Assembly (NCBI RefSeq): GCF_001693735.1
Contig: NZ_LWDV01000008.1
Span: forward strand, 621,643-685,642
Source: Orenia metallireducens
GTDB lineage: Bacteria; Bacillota; Halanaerobiia; Halobacteroidales; Halobacteroidaceae
Length of the DNA: 64,000 nt
Direction of reading: 5' to 3'
Positions within the stretch are counted from its first letter, which is position 1; every line of letters begins with the position of its first letter. This document shows, piece after piece, positions 24,697-33,105 of the stretch. The notes beneath the pieces were generated by a model, which was not told where the DNA came from, searched no databases, and saw nothing but the letters and a program-made list of their open reading frames with translations. A program made the translations under genes and the position numbers.

Positions 24697-24721
24697 ACCA
24701 GCTTAAAAAGCTGGTTTTTTT
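24697..24721 (+). terminator. Terminator after LysM gene
   Basis: ACCAGCTT / AAGCTGGT stem with AAA loop and a run of T residues. Confidence 0.88.
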
Positions 24722-24835
24722 ATAGCAAGATACTAAAAACACGTACATTTATACTTGAGTTTATTATTTTTATTAGTTTATTTTCTAATATGATATTGTT
24801 TCTTTTATAATTTACTTATCTTAGTCGAATTTTGT

Positions 24836-24864
24836 TTGATTTTTACCTTGATATCAAGTATAAT
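24836..24864 (+). promoter_or_regulatory. gltB promoter with palindrome in the spacer
   Basis: TTGATT (24836-24841), 17-bp spacer, TATAAT (24859-24864), 106 bp before the gltB start. The spacer ends in the perfect 12-bp palindrome CTTGATATCAAG (24847-24858), an ideal place for a repressor or activator site. It does not match the GlnR/TnrA word TGTNAN7TNACA. Confidence 0.65.
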
Positions 24865-24969
24865 AATAGAACAAGATTTTTTATTATGAAATTCTTTTTC
24901 ATATTATGAAAAGTTAAAGTCGTAAATAATGTAAAATTATTAATAATAGCTAGTAGAGGAGGAGTAGAG

Positions 24970-27900
24970 ATGATTACAAGAAGAAATATGCCTTTACCAG
25001 AAGGATTATATTATCCTCAGTTTGAGAGGGATAATTGTGGTGTAGGATTTATTACCAAAATAGATGGTGAAAAGAGCCATGAGGTAGTAGAGAAGGGACT
25101 AGAGATTTTAGAGAGATTAGAACACAGAGGAGCAGTAGGAGCAGACCCAGAAACTGGAGACGGTGCTGGTATTTTAATGCAATTGCCTGATGAGTTTTTA
25201 AGAACAAAGATGGTAGAGCAGGGTGTAAAATTACCAGCTATAGGTGAATATGGGGTAGGGATGATCTTTTTACCTCGTAAATTAGATGAGAGTTTATTAG
25301 CAGAAGGAATTATTGAGAAGATTATTCAAGAAGAAGGACAAGAGGTATTAGGGTGGCGTGATGTACCAGTTGTGGTTGATGCAATCGGTGAAACAGCAGC
25401 TAGTACTTTGCCAGTGATTAAACAGGTATTTGTTAAGAAAGCTGAAGGCTTGGATAACTTTGAATTAAAATTATATATTATTAGAAAGAGAATTGAAAAG
25501 GCTATCGAAGAGAGTGAGATTAAGAACGCTGAATTATTCAGTATTCCTAGCTTTTCTAGCAGAGTTTTAGTATATAAAGGATTAATCTTACCAGAGCAGA
25601 TGAAGAAATTCTACTTAGACTTGGAAGATAAGAGTCTAAAATCGGCTATCGCTTTAGTACATCAACGTTTTAGTACTAATACATTCCCATCTTGGGATTT
25701 AGCACAGCCTTTTAGATATCTAGCACATAATGGTGAGATTAATACTCTGACAGGAAACCATAACTGGATGATTGCTAGAGAACCAGATTTGGCTTGTGAT
25801 ACTATAGGGGATGATATAAGTAAGTTATTCCCAATCACCGATTCTAGAGATAGTGACTCGGCTAATCTAGATCATGCTTTTGAATTATTAGTAGCTTCTG
25901 GAATGAGTTTGATTGAGGCTATGACTATGTTAGTTCCTGAGCCATGGGAGAAGAATCAATTCTTAAAAGAAGAGGTTCGGGATTATTATGAATATAATGC
26001 TGGTTTAATGGAGCCTTGGGATGGTCCAGCAGCTATTGCCTTTACTGATGGTGTGCAAATAGGTGCTACTTTAGACCGTAATGGTTTAAGACCCGCTAGA
26101 TATACAGTTACTAAGGATGGCTATGTAATCCTAGCTTCAGAGGTAGGAACATTAGAAATTGACCCTACAAATATTGCAGAGAGCCGTAGATTACAGCCAG
26201 GTAAGATGTTATTAATCGATACAGCAGAGGGTAAAATCTACTCTGATGAAGAGATTAAGGAGAAGGTTAGTACAGCTAAGCCTTATGGTGAGTGGTTGAA
26301 GAAGAATAAAAAATATTTAAAGGATTTGGCAGGAGATAAAGAGCGTTATAGTGAAGATTTTGATACTTTAATTACTAGGTTAAAGAGTTTTGGTTACAGC
26401 CGAGAAGACTTAAGTGTGATCATTGGACCTATGGCTGAGAACAAGAAGGAAGCAATTGGTTCTATGGGTAATGATGAGCCATTAGCTGTTCTATCTAATC
26501 GTGCTAAGTCATTATTTGATTACTTTAAACAGTTATTTGCACAGGTAACAAACCCACCAATCGACCCGATTCGTGAAGAGATAGTTATGTCTTTAAAGAC
26601 AAATATTGGAGTTAAGGGTAATGTTTTAGAGAAGACTGAAGACAAGGCTAAGACTATTGAATTAGAGTCTCCAATCTTAAGTAATGGAGATTTAGATAAG
26701 ATTATCCACTTAAATGATCAAGACTTTAGAGCTAAGGTTATTCCTATGGTCTTTGATCCTGAGGAAAAGAATGGTTTAGAGAAAGGGTTAAATCGATTAT
26801 TTAAGTATGCTAAAGAGAGTATTGAAGCTGGGAATAATATTTTAGTGTTAAGTGATCGTAAGGTTGATGACTTTAATGCTCCAATTCCAGCATTATTAGC
26901 AACTTCAGCATTGCATAATTATCTAATCAAAGAAGGTAAGAGAAATGGTATAGATATTATTGTAGAGACTGGAGAGGCTAGAGAGGTAATGCACTTTGCC
27001 TTATTAATTGGTTATGGTGCATTAGCAGTTAATCCTTATTTGGCTTTAGAGAGTATCTCTTATATGAATGACAAAGAGCTTTACTTATCTTCTGGAGATG
27101 AAGAGCAGAAGGTAGAACGTAAGAAAGCTTATATCAAAGCTATCAATAAGGGTCTGTTAAAGATTATGTCTAAGATGGGTATCTCTACAATCCAGAGTTA
27201 CCGTGGGGCACAGATCTTTGAGGCTGTTGGTTTAAGTCAAGAGTTTATCGATAGATACTTCCCAAATACTACTTCTAGAATTGAAGGTATTGGTCTTGAT
27301 GTTCTAGAGCAAGAAGTTCTTATTAATCATAAGAAGGCCTTTAAAGATACTAGAACTAATAATGATGATTTGTTAGAGAATGAAGGTAAATATAAGTGGC
27401 GTCCTAAAGGTGAAAAGCATCTATTCAGCCCAGAGGCTATCGCTACTTTACAACATGCTGCTAAAGTAAATGATTATAATATCTATAAAGAGTATGCTGA
27501 AATGATCAATAATCAAGCAAATAATCTATCTACAATCAGAGGGCTCTTTAAGTTCAAAAATCAGAACCCAATTCCAATTGAAGAGGTAGAACCTGTTGAA
27601 GAGATCAGAAAACGTTTTGTAACAGGTGCTATGTCTTATGGTTCTATTTCTAAGGAAGCTCATGAGACTATTGCTAAAGCTATGAATGCTATTGGTGGTA
27701 TGTCCAACTCTGGAGAGGGTGGAGAAGATCCAGAGAGATTCAAGGATGATAGAAGAAGTGCAATCAAGCAGGTTGCTTCAGGACGTTTTGGAGTAACTAC
27801 TGAATATTTAGTAAATGCTGATGAGTTACAGATTAAGATGGCTCAAGGTGCTAAGCCAGGAGAAGGTGGACATTTACCAGGGCGTAAGGTAAGTGAGGAG

Positions 27901-29472
27901 ATTGCAAGAGTTCGCCATACTTCACCAGGTATTGATTTGATTTCACCACCACCTCATCATGATATTTACTCAATTGAGGATTTAGCCCAGTTAATCTTTG
28001 ATCTTAAAAATGTTAATCCTGAGGCAAGAGTAAGTGTTAAATTGGTATCTCGAATTGGTATCGGTACAATTGCAGCAGGTGTATCTAAGGCCCATGCTGA
28101 TATGATCTTAGTCTCTGGTTATGATGGGGGAACAGGAGCAGCACCACTTACTTCTATTAAGCATACAGGACTACCTTGGGAGTTAGGATTATCTGAGACT
28201 CACCAAGTATTGGTTAAGAATAACCTTAGAGGTAGGGTAAGAGTACAAGCAGATGGTCAGATGAAGACTGGTAGAGATATTGCAATTGCTGCTTTATTAG
28301 GAGCAGAAGAGTATGGGTTCTCTACAAGCTCACTAGTAGTTTTAGGTTGTATTATGATGAGAGCTTGCCATAGTAATACTTGTCCAGTAGGTGTAGCTAC
28401 TCAGAACCCTGAATTACGTAAGAGATTTAATGGAAAAGTAGAAGATTTAATCAACTTCTTTACTTTCGTTGCTCAAGAGATGAGAGAAATTATGGCAGAG
28501 TTAGGTTTTAGAACCGTTGATGAAATGATTGGTAGAGTAGATAAGCTAGAGATGAATGATGCTATTAAGCATTGGAAATCTCAAGGGATCGATTTAAGTA
28601 AGATTTTACATCAACCAACTTTACCTAAGAAGATTGCTAATAGATGTGTAGAAGCTCAAGATCATGGTATCGATGATATCCTTGATCGTAAGTTAATTGA
28701 ACTTGCCCAGCCTGCTTTAGAAAATGGTGAGAAGGTAGAGTTAGACCTTGATATCTATAATGTTAATCGTACTACAGGAACTATGTTAAGTGGTGAGATT
28801 GCTAAGCGTTATGGTGCTAAGGGACTAGCTGATGATACAATTGCTATCAACTTTAAAGGTTATGCAGGCCAAAGCTTTGGTACCTTTGGTATGCAGGGAT
28901 TGACTTTAAACTTAGAAGGTCAAGCAAATGACTATATCGGTAAAGGTCTATTTGGTGCCAAGATTATCATTAAGAAGCCTCAAGAGTCTGACTTCAAAGC
29001 TCATGAGAATATCATCGGTGGTAATACTATCCTTTATGGAGCGATCCGTGGTCAGTTATACATGAATGGTATTGCTGGTGAGAGATTTGCTGTAAGAAAC
29101 TCTGGAGCTTCTGCAGTAGTTGAAGGTGTAGGAGACCATTGCTGTGAATATATGACTGGTGGTAGAGTAGTAGTCTTAGGAGAGACAGGTCGTAACTTTG
29201 GTGCTGGTATGAGTGGTGGTATCGCTTATGTATATGATATCGATGGCGGATTTGCTGATAGATTAAATACAGGTATGGTAAATATAGATGAATTAGATGA
29301 TCATGATATAGCAGAACTTAAATCTTTAATTGAAAATCATGCTAATTATACTGATAGTGAACGTGCTCAAGAGATTTTAGCTGATTGGGATAATAGCTTA
29401 GGTAAGTTTGTCAAGGTTATTTCTCCAGCTTACAAGCAATTGTTGGCTAAGAGTAGGAAGGAGGCAGAATAA
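24970..29472 (+). CDS. gltB: Glutamate synthase, large subunit
   Basis: At 1500 residues this is a full-length GltB. Residues 1-22 are a propeptide before Cys23 (NCGVGF), the N-terminal nucleophile of the glutamine amidotransferase domain (to about 420). The FMN-binding synthase domain lies at about 800-1180 with the 3Fe-4S cysteines 1127, 1133 and 1138 (CIMMRACHSNTCPVG). The C-terminal glycine-rich beta-helix follows (GTFGMQGLTLNLEGQAND). The enzyme turns 2-oxoglutarate and glutamine into two glutamates. It overlaps gltD by one base (TAATG), so the subunits are translationally coupled. GGAGGAG precedes ATG. Confidence 0.97.
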   Translation: MITRRNMPLPEGLYYPQFERDNCGVGFITKIDGEKSHEVVEKGLEILERLEHRGAVGADPETGDGAGILMQLPDEFLRTKMVEQGVKLPAIGEYGVGMIFLPRKLDESLLAEGIIEKIIQEEGQEVLGWRDVPVVVDAIGETAASTLPVIKQVFVKKAEGLDNFELKLYIIRKRIEKAIEESEIKNAELFSIPSFSSRVLVYKGLILPEQMKKFYLDLEDKSLKSAIALVHQRFSTNTFPSWDLAQPFRYLAHNGEINTLTGNHNWMIAREPDLACDTIGDDISKLFPITDSRDSDSANLDHAFELLVASGMSLIEAMTMLVPEPWEKNQFLKEEVRDYYEYNAGLMEPWDGPAAIAFTDGVQIGATLDRNGLRPARYTVTKDGYVILASEVGTLEIDPTNIAESRRLQPGKMLLIDTAEGKIYSDEEIKEKVSTAKPYGEWLKKNKKYLKDLAGDKERYSEDFDTLITRLKSFGYSREDLSVIIGPMAENKKEAIGSMGNDEPLAVLSNRAKSLFDYFKQLFAQVTNPPIDPIREEIVMSLKTNIGVKGNVLEKTEDKAKTIELESPILSNGDLDKIIHLNDQDFRAKVIPMVFDPEEKNGLEKGLNRLFKYAKESIEAGNNILVLSDRKVDDFNAPIPALLATSALHNYLIKEGKRNGIDIIVETGEAREVMHFALLIGYGALAVNPYLALESISYMNDKELYLSSGDEEQKVERKKAYIKAINKGLLKIMSKMGISTIQSYRGAQIFEAVGLSQEFIDRYFPNTTSRIEGIGLDVLEQEVLINHKKAFKDTRTNNDDLLENEGKYKWRPKGEKHLFSPEAIATLQHAAKVNDYNIYKEYAEMINNQANNLSTIRGLFKFKNQNPIPIEEVEPVEEIRKRFVTGAMSYGSISKEAHETIAKAMNAIGGMSNSGEGGEDPERFKDDRRSAIKQVASGRFGVTTEYLVNADELQIKMAQGAKPGEGGHLPGRKVSEEIARVRHTSPGIDLISPPPHHDIYSIEDLAQLIFDLKNVNPEARVSVKLVSRIGIGTIAAGVSKAHADMILVSGYDGGTGAAPLTSIKHTGLPWELGLSETHQVLVKNNLRGRVRVQADGQMKTGRDIAIAALLGAEEYGFSTSSLVVLGCIMMRACHSNTCPVGVATQNPELRKRFNGKVEDLINFFTFVAQEMREIMAELGFRTVDEMIGRVDKLEMNDAIKHWKSQGIDLSKILHQPTLPKKIANRCVEAQDHGIDDILDRKLIELAQPALENGEKVELDLDIYNVNRTTGTMLSGEIAKRYGAKGLADDTIAINFKGYAGQSFGTFGMQGLTLNLEGQANDYIGKGLFGAKIIIKKPQESDFKAHENIIGGNTILYGAIRGQLYMNGIAGERFAVRNSGASAVVEGVGDHCCEYMTGGRVVVLGETGRNFGAGMSGGIAYVYDIDGGFADRLNTGMVNIDELDDHDIAELKSLIENHANYTDSERAQEILADWDNSLGKFVKVISPAYKQLLAKSRKEAE

Positions 29473-30923
29473 TGGGGAAATTAGGAGGATTTTTAGAATA
29501 TAATCGTGAACCAAGAAAGAAGCGTAGTGTAGAAGAGAGAGTTAAAGATTATAAACAGGTCTATGAACCTATCGAAGAGGATTATATTACTAGACAGAGT
29601 GCTAGATGTATGGATTGTGGAGTTCCATTCTGTAGTTTCTCTTGTCCAGTAAATAACCTCTGTCCAGAATGGAATGACCTTGTTCATAAGAGAGAATGGA
29701 AGCAAGCATTAGAGAATTTACACAGTACAAATAACTTCCCAGACTTTACAGGGCGAGTCTGCCCTGCCCCTTGTGAGGGAGGATGTGTTTTGGGTATCAA
29801 TGATGATCCAGTATCTATTAAAAATATCGAATTTTCTATCTCTGAAAGGGGTTGGGAAGAAGGTTGGATTAAGCCTCAACCACCTAAGGTTAGAACTGGA
29901 AAGAAAGTTGCTGTAGTTGGTGCTGGACCAGCAGGATTGGCAGCAGCTCAACAGTTAAATCGAATGGGACATTCAGTAACTGTCTTTGAACGTGATGACA
30001 AAGCAGGAGGAATGTTAGTTTATGGAATTCCAGATTTCAAGATTGAAAAATGGGTGGTAGAACGCCGTGTAAATCAGATTAAAGAAGAGGGAGTAGAATT
30101 TATCTTTAATACTGAAATTGGTACAGACTATCCTGCTGAGAAGTTAGAAGCGGAATTTGATGCTGTAGTGTTGACTGGTGGAGCTAGAGAAGCAAGAGAT
30201 CTACCAGTACAAGGGCGTAACTTAAAGGGTATTCATTATGCAATGGACTTCTTAACTCAACAAAATAGTATCAATGCTGGTAAAGAGGTTCCAGCAGATG
30301 AGAGAATAGATGCTAAAGGGAAGAAAGTACTTGTAATTGGTGGTGGAGATACAGGAGCAGACTGTGTAGGAACTTCTACTAGACAAGGTGCTGAAGCTGT
30401 TTATCAAATCGAGTTATTAGATAAACCAGCTAAAGAGAGAACTACAGATAACCCTTGGCCACAGTACCCTCAAATCTTAAGAACATCTACCTCTCATCAA
30501 GAGGCTGAAGCTTTTGCTAAGGATGAAGAGTTTGGTGTTAGAGAGTGGTCTATCTTAACTAAGAGCTTTGAAGGTGATGGAGCAGGTAACCTTAAGAAAT
30601 TTAAAGCTGTTAAGGTTGAATGGGTTGAAGATGAAAATGGTAAGAAGACAATGAAAGAGATTGAAGGTAGTGAATTTACTTTAGATGTAGATTTGGTACT
30701 ATTAGCTATCGGTTTCGTTCACCCTGAACATGAAGGTATGCTAGAGCAATTAGGATTAGACTTTGATGAGTGTGGAAATGTTCAGACAGATGGTAGCTAT
30801 CAAACAAGTAAAGCTAAAGTCTTTGCTGCTGGAGATATGAGAAGAGGTGCTTCTTTGATCGTTTGGGCAATTAGAGAAGGACGAGATGTAGCGGAAGCAG
30901 TAGACGGATATTTAATGAGTTAA
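29472..30923 (+). CDS. gltD: Glutamate synthase, small subunit
   Basis: This 483-residue protein carries N-terminal iron-sulfur cysteines (CMDCGVPFCSFSCPV near residue 43 and GRVCPAPCEGGC near 95), a first FAD site VAVVGAGPAGLAAAQQLN near 147 and a second nucleotide site VLVIGGGDTGADCVG near 285 for NAD(P)H, ending with FAAGDMRRGASLIVWAI for FAD. It supplies electrons from NAD(P)H to GltB. Length is normal. It is the last gene of the gltBD operon and is followed by a strong stem-loop. Confidence 0.96.
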   Translation: MGKLGGFLEYNREPRKKRSVEERVKDYKQVYEPIEEDYITRQSARCMDCGVPFCSFSCPVNNLCPEWNDLVHKREWKQALENLHSTNNFPDFTGRVCPAPCEGGCVLGINDDPVSIKNIEFSISERGWEEGWIKPQPPKVRTGKKVAVVGAGPAGLAAAQQLNRMGHSVTVFERDDKAGGMLVYGIPDFKIEKWVVERRVNQIKEEGVEFIFNTEIGTDYPAEKLEAEFDAVVLTGGAREARDLPVQGRNLKGIHYAMDFLTQQNSINAGKEVPADERIDAKGKKVLVIGGGDTGADCVGTSTRQGAEAVYQIELLDKPAKERTTDNPWPQYPQILRTSTSHQEAEAFAKDEEFGVREWSILTKSFEGDGAGNLKKFKAVKVEWVEDENGKKTMKEIEGSEFTLDVDLVLLAIGFVHPEHEGMLEQLGLDFDECGNVQTDGSYQTSKAKVFAAGDMRRGASLIVWAIREGRDVAEAVDGYLMS

Positions 30924-30925
30924 AT

Positions 30926-30960
30926 ATCCGTCACGGAGGGTCTTGGTTTTGAAACCCGTA
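30926..30960. repeat. Small scrap of TIR-repeat core
   Basis: CCGTCACGGAGGGTCTTGG and GAAACCCGTAGGG resemble the core segment CCACGGAGGGTTATC..AAACCCGAAG of copies B and D. Only this piece is present, directly after the gltD stop. Confidence 0.35.
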
Positions 30961-30977
30961 GGGATAAAAATAATTAA

Positions 30978-31022
30978 ATAAACAAACAAAGGAGGGCTTT
31001 TAGCCCTCCTTTGTTTGTTTAT
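30978..31022 (+). terminator. Strong terminator after gltD
   Basis: 21-bp perfect arms around a 3-base loop (core AAAGGAGGGCT / AGCCCTCCTTT). The remaining gap up to 31221 is AT-rich without clear features. Confidence 0.88.
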
Positions 31023-31221
31023 ACAGATAGTAAAAGGTTTTATGGGCCTTGCAGATATAGGATCTAATTCCAGATACCGGTAGAAATTTACTTTAAAATT
31101 GAATAATCATAAAAATATGTGTATGTTTCTAATAAAATTTAATTAAAAAAAATGAAAAAGAGCATTGGTTGAAGAATATAAATAATAGTTATTTTTAAAA
31201 GGGTTAGGGGTGAGGGAGACT

Positions 31222-32433
31222 ATGGATCAAGAAGAATTGGAGATGAATGTCCAAAATAATTTAGATGATGATAATTTTAATCAAGTGCCTACTTTAGAAG
31301 AGAAGAAGTATATAGTTATTCATGGAAAGTTAACTTATGGTGGTCGCAATAAGACCTATGGATTGTTTAGAGCTACTATTAATAGAGATAATGGAGAGTT
31401 GATTAATTTAGATGTTGCTTTTAGCAACAAGGATGAAGTAGTATATGTTGAACCAAGTAGTAAGGCTTTTGATAGAATCTTTTCAAAGATATCTGATAAA
31501 GAGAAGTTAGCAGGAAGAAGATTAAGGATTTATCTATTAAATAACATAACTAAAAACGAGACCTTTTTATTTGTTGATTTATTAGTTCAAGGGGATTTAG
31601 AGCAGATTAAGAATATTTTAAGGTTAAAATTAGAAGACTTTATAAGAGAAGCAGTAGATTTAAGTATACATGGAGAGTTTCAAACTAAAGAAGAGATAAA
31701 GTATAGCCATCCCAACTTGATCATTAATGAGGATGATGAATTAGACAATATCGAGGAAGAAATCATTGAATTAGATGTAACCCCTATTATAGCCCCTATT
31801 GATGGTAAGAAGATTAGTCAATTTGAGAAGAATGATGAAATCTTAGTTAAAGCTAGAGAAGATAGTTATAATGAATATAGAGATATAATCTTTAATTTTA
31901 TTGTAGATGCTAATAAGAGGCATATTAAAGGAGTTATTGATTATATTCTTTTTAATGATTCTATTAAGACTTATGATATTATTATTAAATTTTCTTCCAA
32001 TATATATAGTCAATTACTTATAGAGGCAGAGGATGAGTTAAAGTTGGCTATTCCACCTAAAGAGGAAGAGATAGAAAATATAGAGAAAGATTATGAGTTA
32101 ATAAAGAAAAGAATTAGAGAAGAGGTTGAAAATGAGCTTAGAAATGAAATAGAGCAAAGGCTACGAGTTGAATTGAAAGCTGAGATAAGAGAAGAGTTAG
32201 AAGAAGAGTTAATTGAAAGACTAGAGCAGGAATTGAGAATAGAATTAGAAAGAGAGATAAGAGAGAGGATAGCTAAAGAGGAGGAAGTAGAGAGATTTAA
32301 AGAAGGAGATCTTCTATTTAAGAATAAGCCTATAGTTGTTACAAATAAATTAATAATCAATCTATTCATCTGGTTAAATATATTTCTTTTAATTGTATTG
32401 GGGCTTTTTTATTACTTTAAGAAACCTTTATAG
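31222..32433 (+). CDS. Tail-anchored coiled-coil protein, unknown function
   Basis: A 403-residue protein with no family I recognise. The N-terminal third has beta-like segments (KYIVIHGKLTYGGRNKTYGL, LRIYLLNNITKN). Residues about 285-365 are an uninterrupted glutamate/arginine-rich coiled coil (RIREEVENELRNEIEQRLR and similar). One hydrophobic helix at the very end (LIINLFIWLNIFLLIVLGLF) followed by YYFKKPL would anchor it to the membrane with the bulk in the cytoplasm. AGGGAG supports ATG 31222 over GTG 31210. It is monocistronic with its own hairpin. Confidence 0.6.
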   Translation: MDQEELEMNVQNNLDDDNFNQVPTLEEKKYIVIHGKLTYGGRNKTYGLFRATINRDNGELINLDVAFSNKDEVVYVEPSSKAFDRIFSKISDKEKLAGRRLRIYLLNNITKNETFLFVDLLVQGDLEQIKNILRLKLEDFIREAVDLSIHGEFQTKEEIKYSHPNLIINEDDELDNIEEEIIELDVTPIIAPIDGKKISQFEKNDEILVKAREDSYNEYRDIIFNFIVDANKRHIKGVIDYILFNDSIKTYDIIIKFSSNIYSQLLIEAEDELKLAIPPKEEEIENIEKDYELIKKRIREEVENELRNEIEQRLRVELKAEIREELEEELIERLEQELRIELEREIRERIAKEEEVERFKEGDLLFKNKPIVVTNKLIINLFIWLNIFLLIVLGLFYYFKKPL

Positions 32434-32473
32434 TTATTGAATTTATAACCTGAATAAATATAAAAATTTTAAG

Positions 32474-32506
32474 AAGATAAGAGGTATAAAATCCTCTTAT
32501 TTTTTA
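32474..32506 (+). terminator. Terminator after coiled-coil gene
   Basis: ATAAGAGG / CCTCTTAT stem with a TATAAAAT loop and a six-T run. Confidence 0.78.
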
Positions 32507-32636
32507 TTATCGAGTAAATTTTTTTATTGAGGATGAGTTATAATAGTAAAAAATATTCAGCCACAGATTGACACAGGTAAAAGAAGAGAATAAAAATTAT
32601 CTAATACAATTAATTTCTAAAAGTATAATTTTAATA

Positions 32637-32776
32637 TAGTCTCGTGAACTTAGACTGAAATTTTCCAGTATTAATATTTCTATAAAAGTTTTATAATTAT
32701 ATTAAGTTATAGACAAAAGTTATATGTTCTAGATACTATATTGGATAAAATTCATTTTAGATTCACAAATCTATAT
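32637..32776. repeat. Second dispersed repeat (AT-rich, inverted ends), copy 1
   Basis: Positions 32673-32776 are the reverse complement of 63898-64000 with two visible mismatches. The outer ends (CGTGAACTTAGACTGAAATT on the left; the complement of the right end reads TTTGTGAATCTAAAATGAAT) form imperfect terminal inverted repeats, so the unit resembles a small non-coding mobile element. Flanking it are CCACAGATTGACACAGG debris (32560) and a purine/pyrimidine hairpin TCTCCCCTCTCTTAAGAG (32801) related to the interior of copy A. Confidence 0.65.
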
Positions 32777-32892
32777 AGATGTCCAAGTCTAAAGTGAAAT
32801 TCTCCCCTCTCTTAAGAGTAAGGGGGGAATAAACAAAAAACTATTTTAATATCGGCCTAGTATCTTATATTTAAATTTGACTTTAAAGTTGG

Positions 32893-32985
32893 ATGACTAT
32901 AGAAGAGTTAAATAGGATTATAAAAGTAGTTATATTTATTTTTGGTTTTACCTTTCTTATCCTGATTAGCTCTTTGCTTAAATAA
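32893..32985 (+). CDS. Possible 30-residue membrane peptide
   Basis: MTIEELNRIIKVVIFIFGFT followed by a hydrophobic end (FLILISSLLK) would span the membrane once. The ribosome site is poor (only TTGG before ATG). Listed as possible only. Confidence 0.25.
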   Translation: MTIEELNRIIKVVIFIFGFTFLILISSLLK

Positions 32986-33105
32986 AAGTTATTTTTATGT
33001 ATGAATTCTACCCCTTTTGTAAAATATAGAGATGATGATTATTAATATTTTCTTAAATTCATTTATAGTAATCATTTAACTTTTATTTTGATGGGAGGTA
33101 GAATG

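Noticed and set aside
32560..32600. CCACAGATTGACACAGG as part of a gene or origin
   Set aside because: This word is common repeat debris (also at 60778); no DnaA boxes in a cluster and no origin genes are near.
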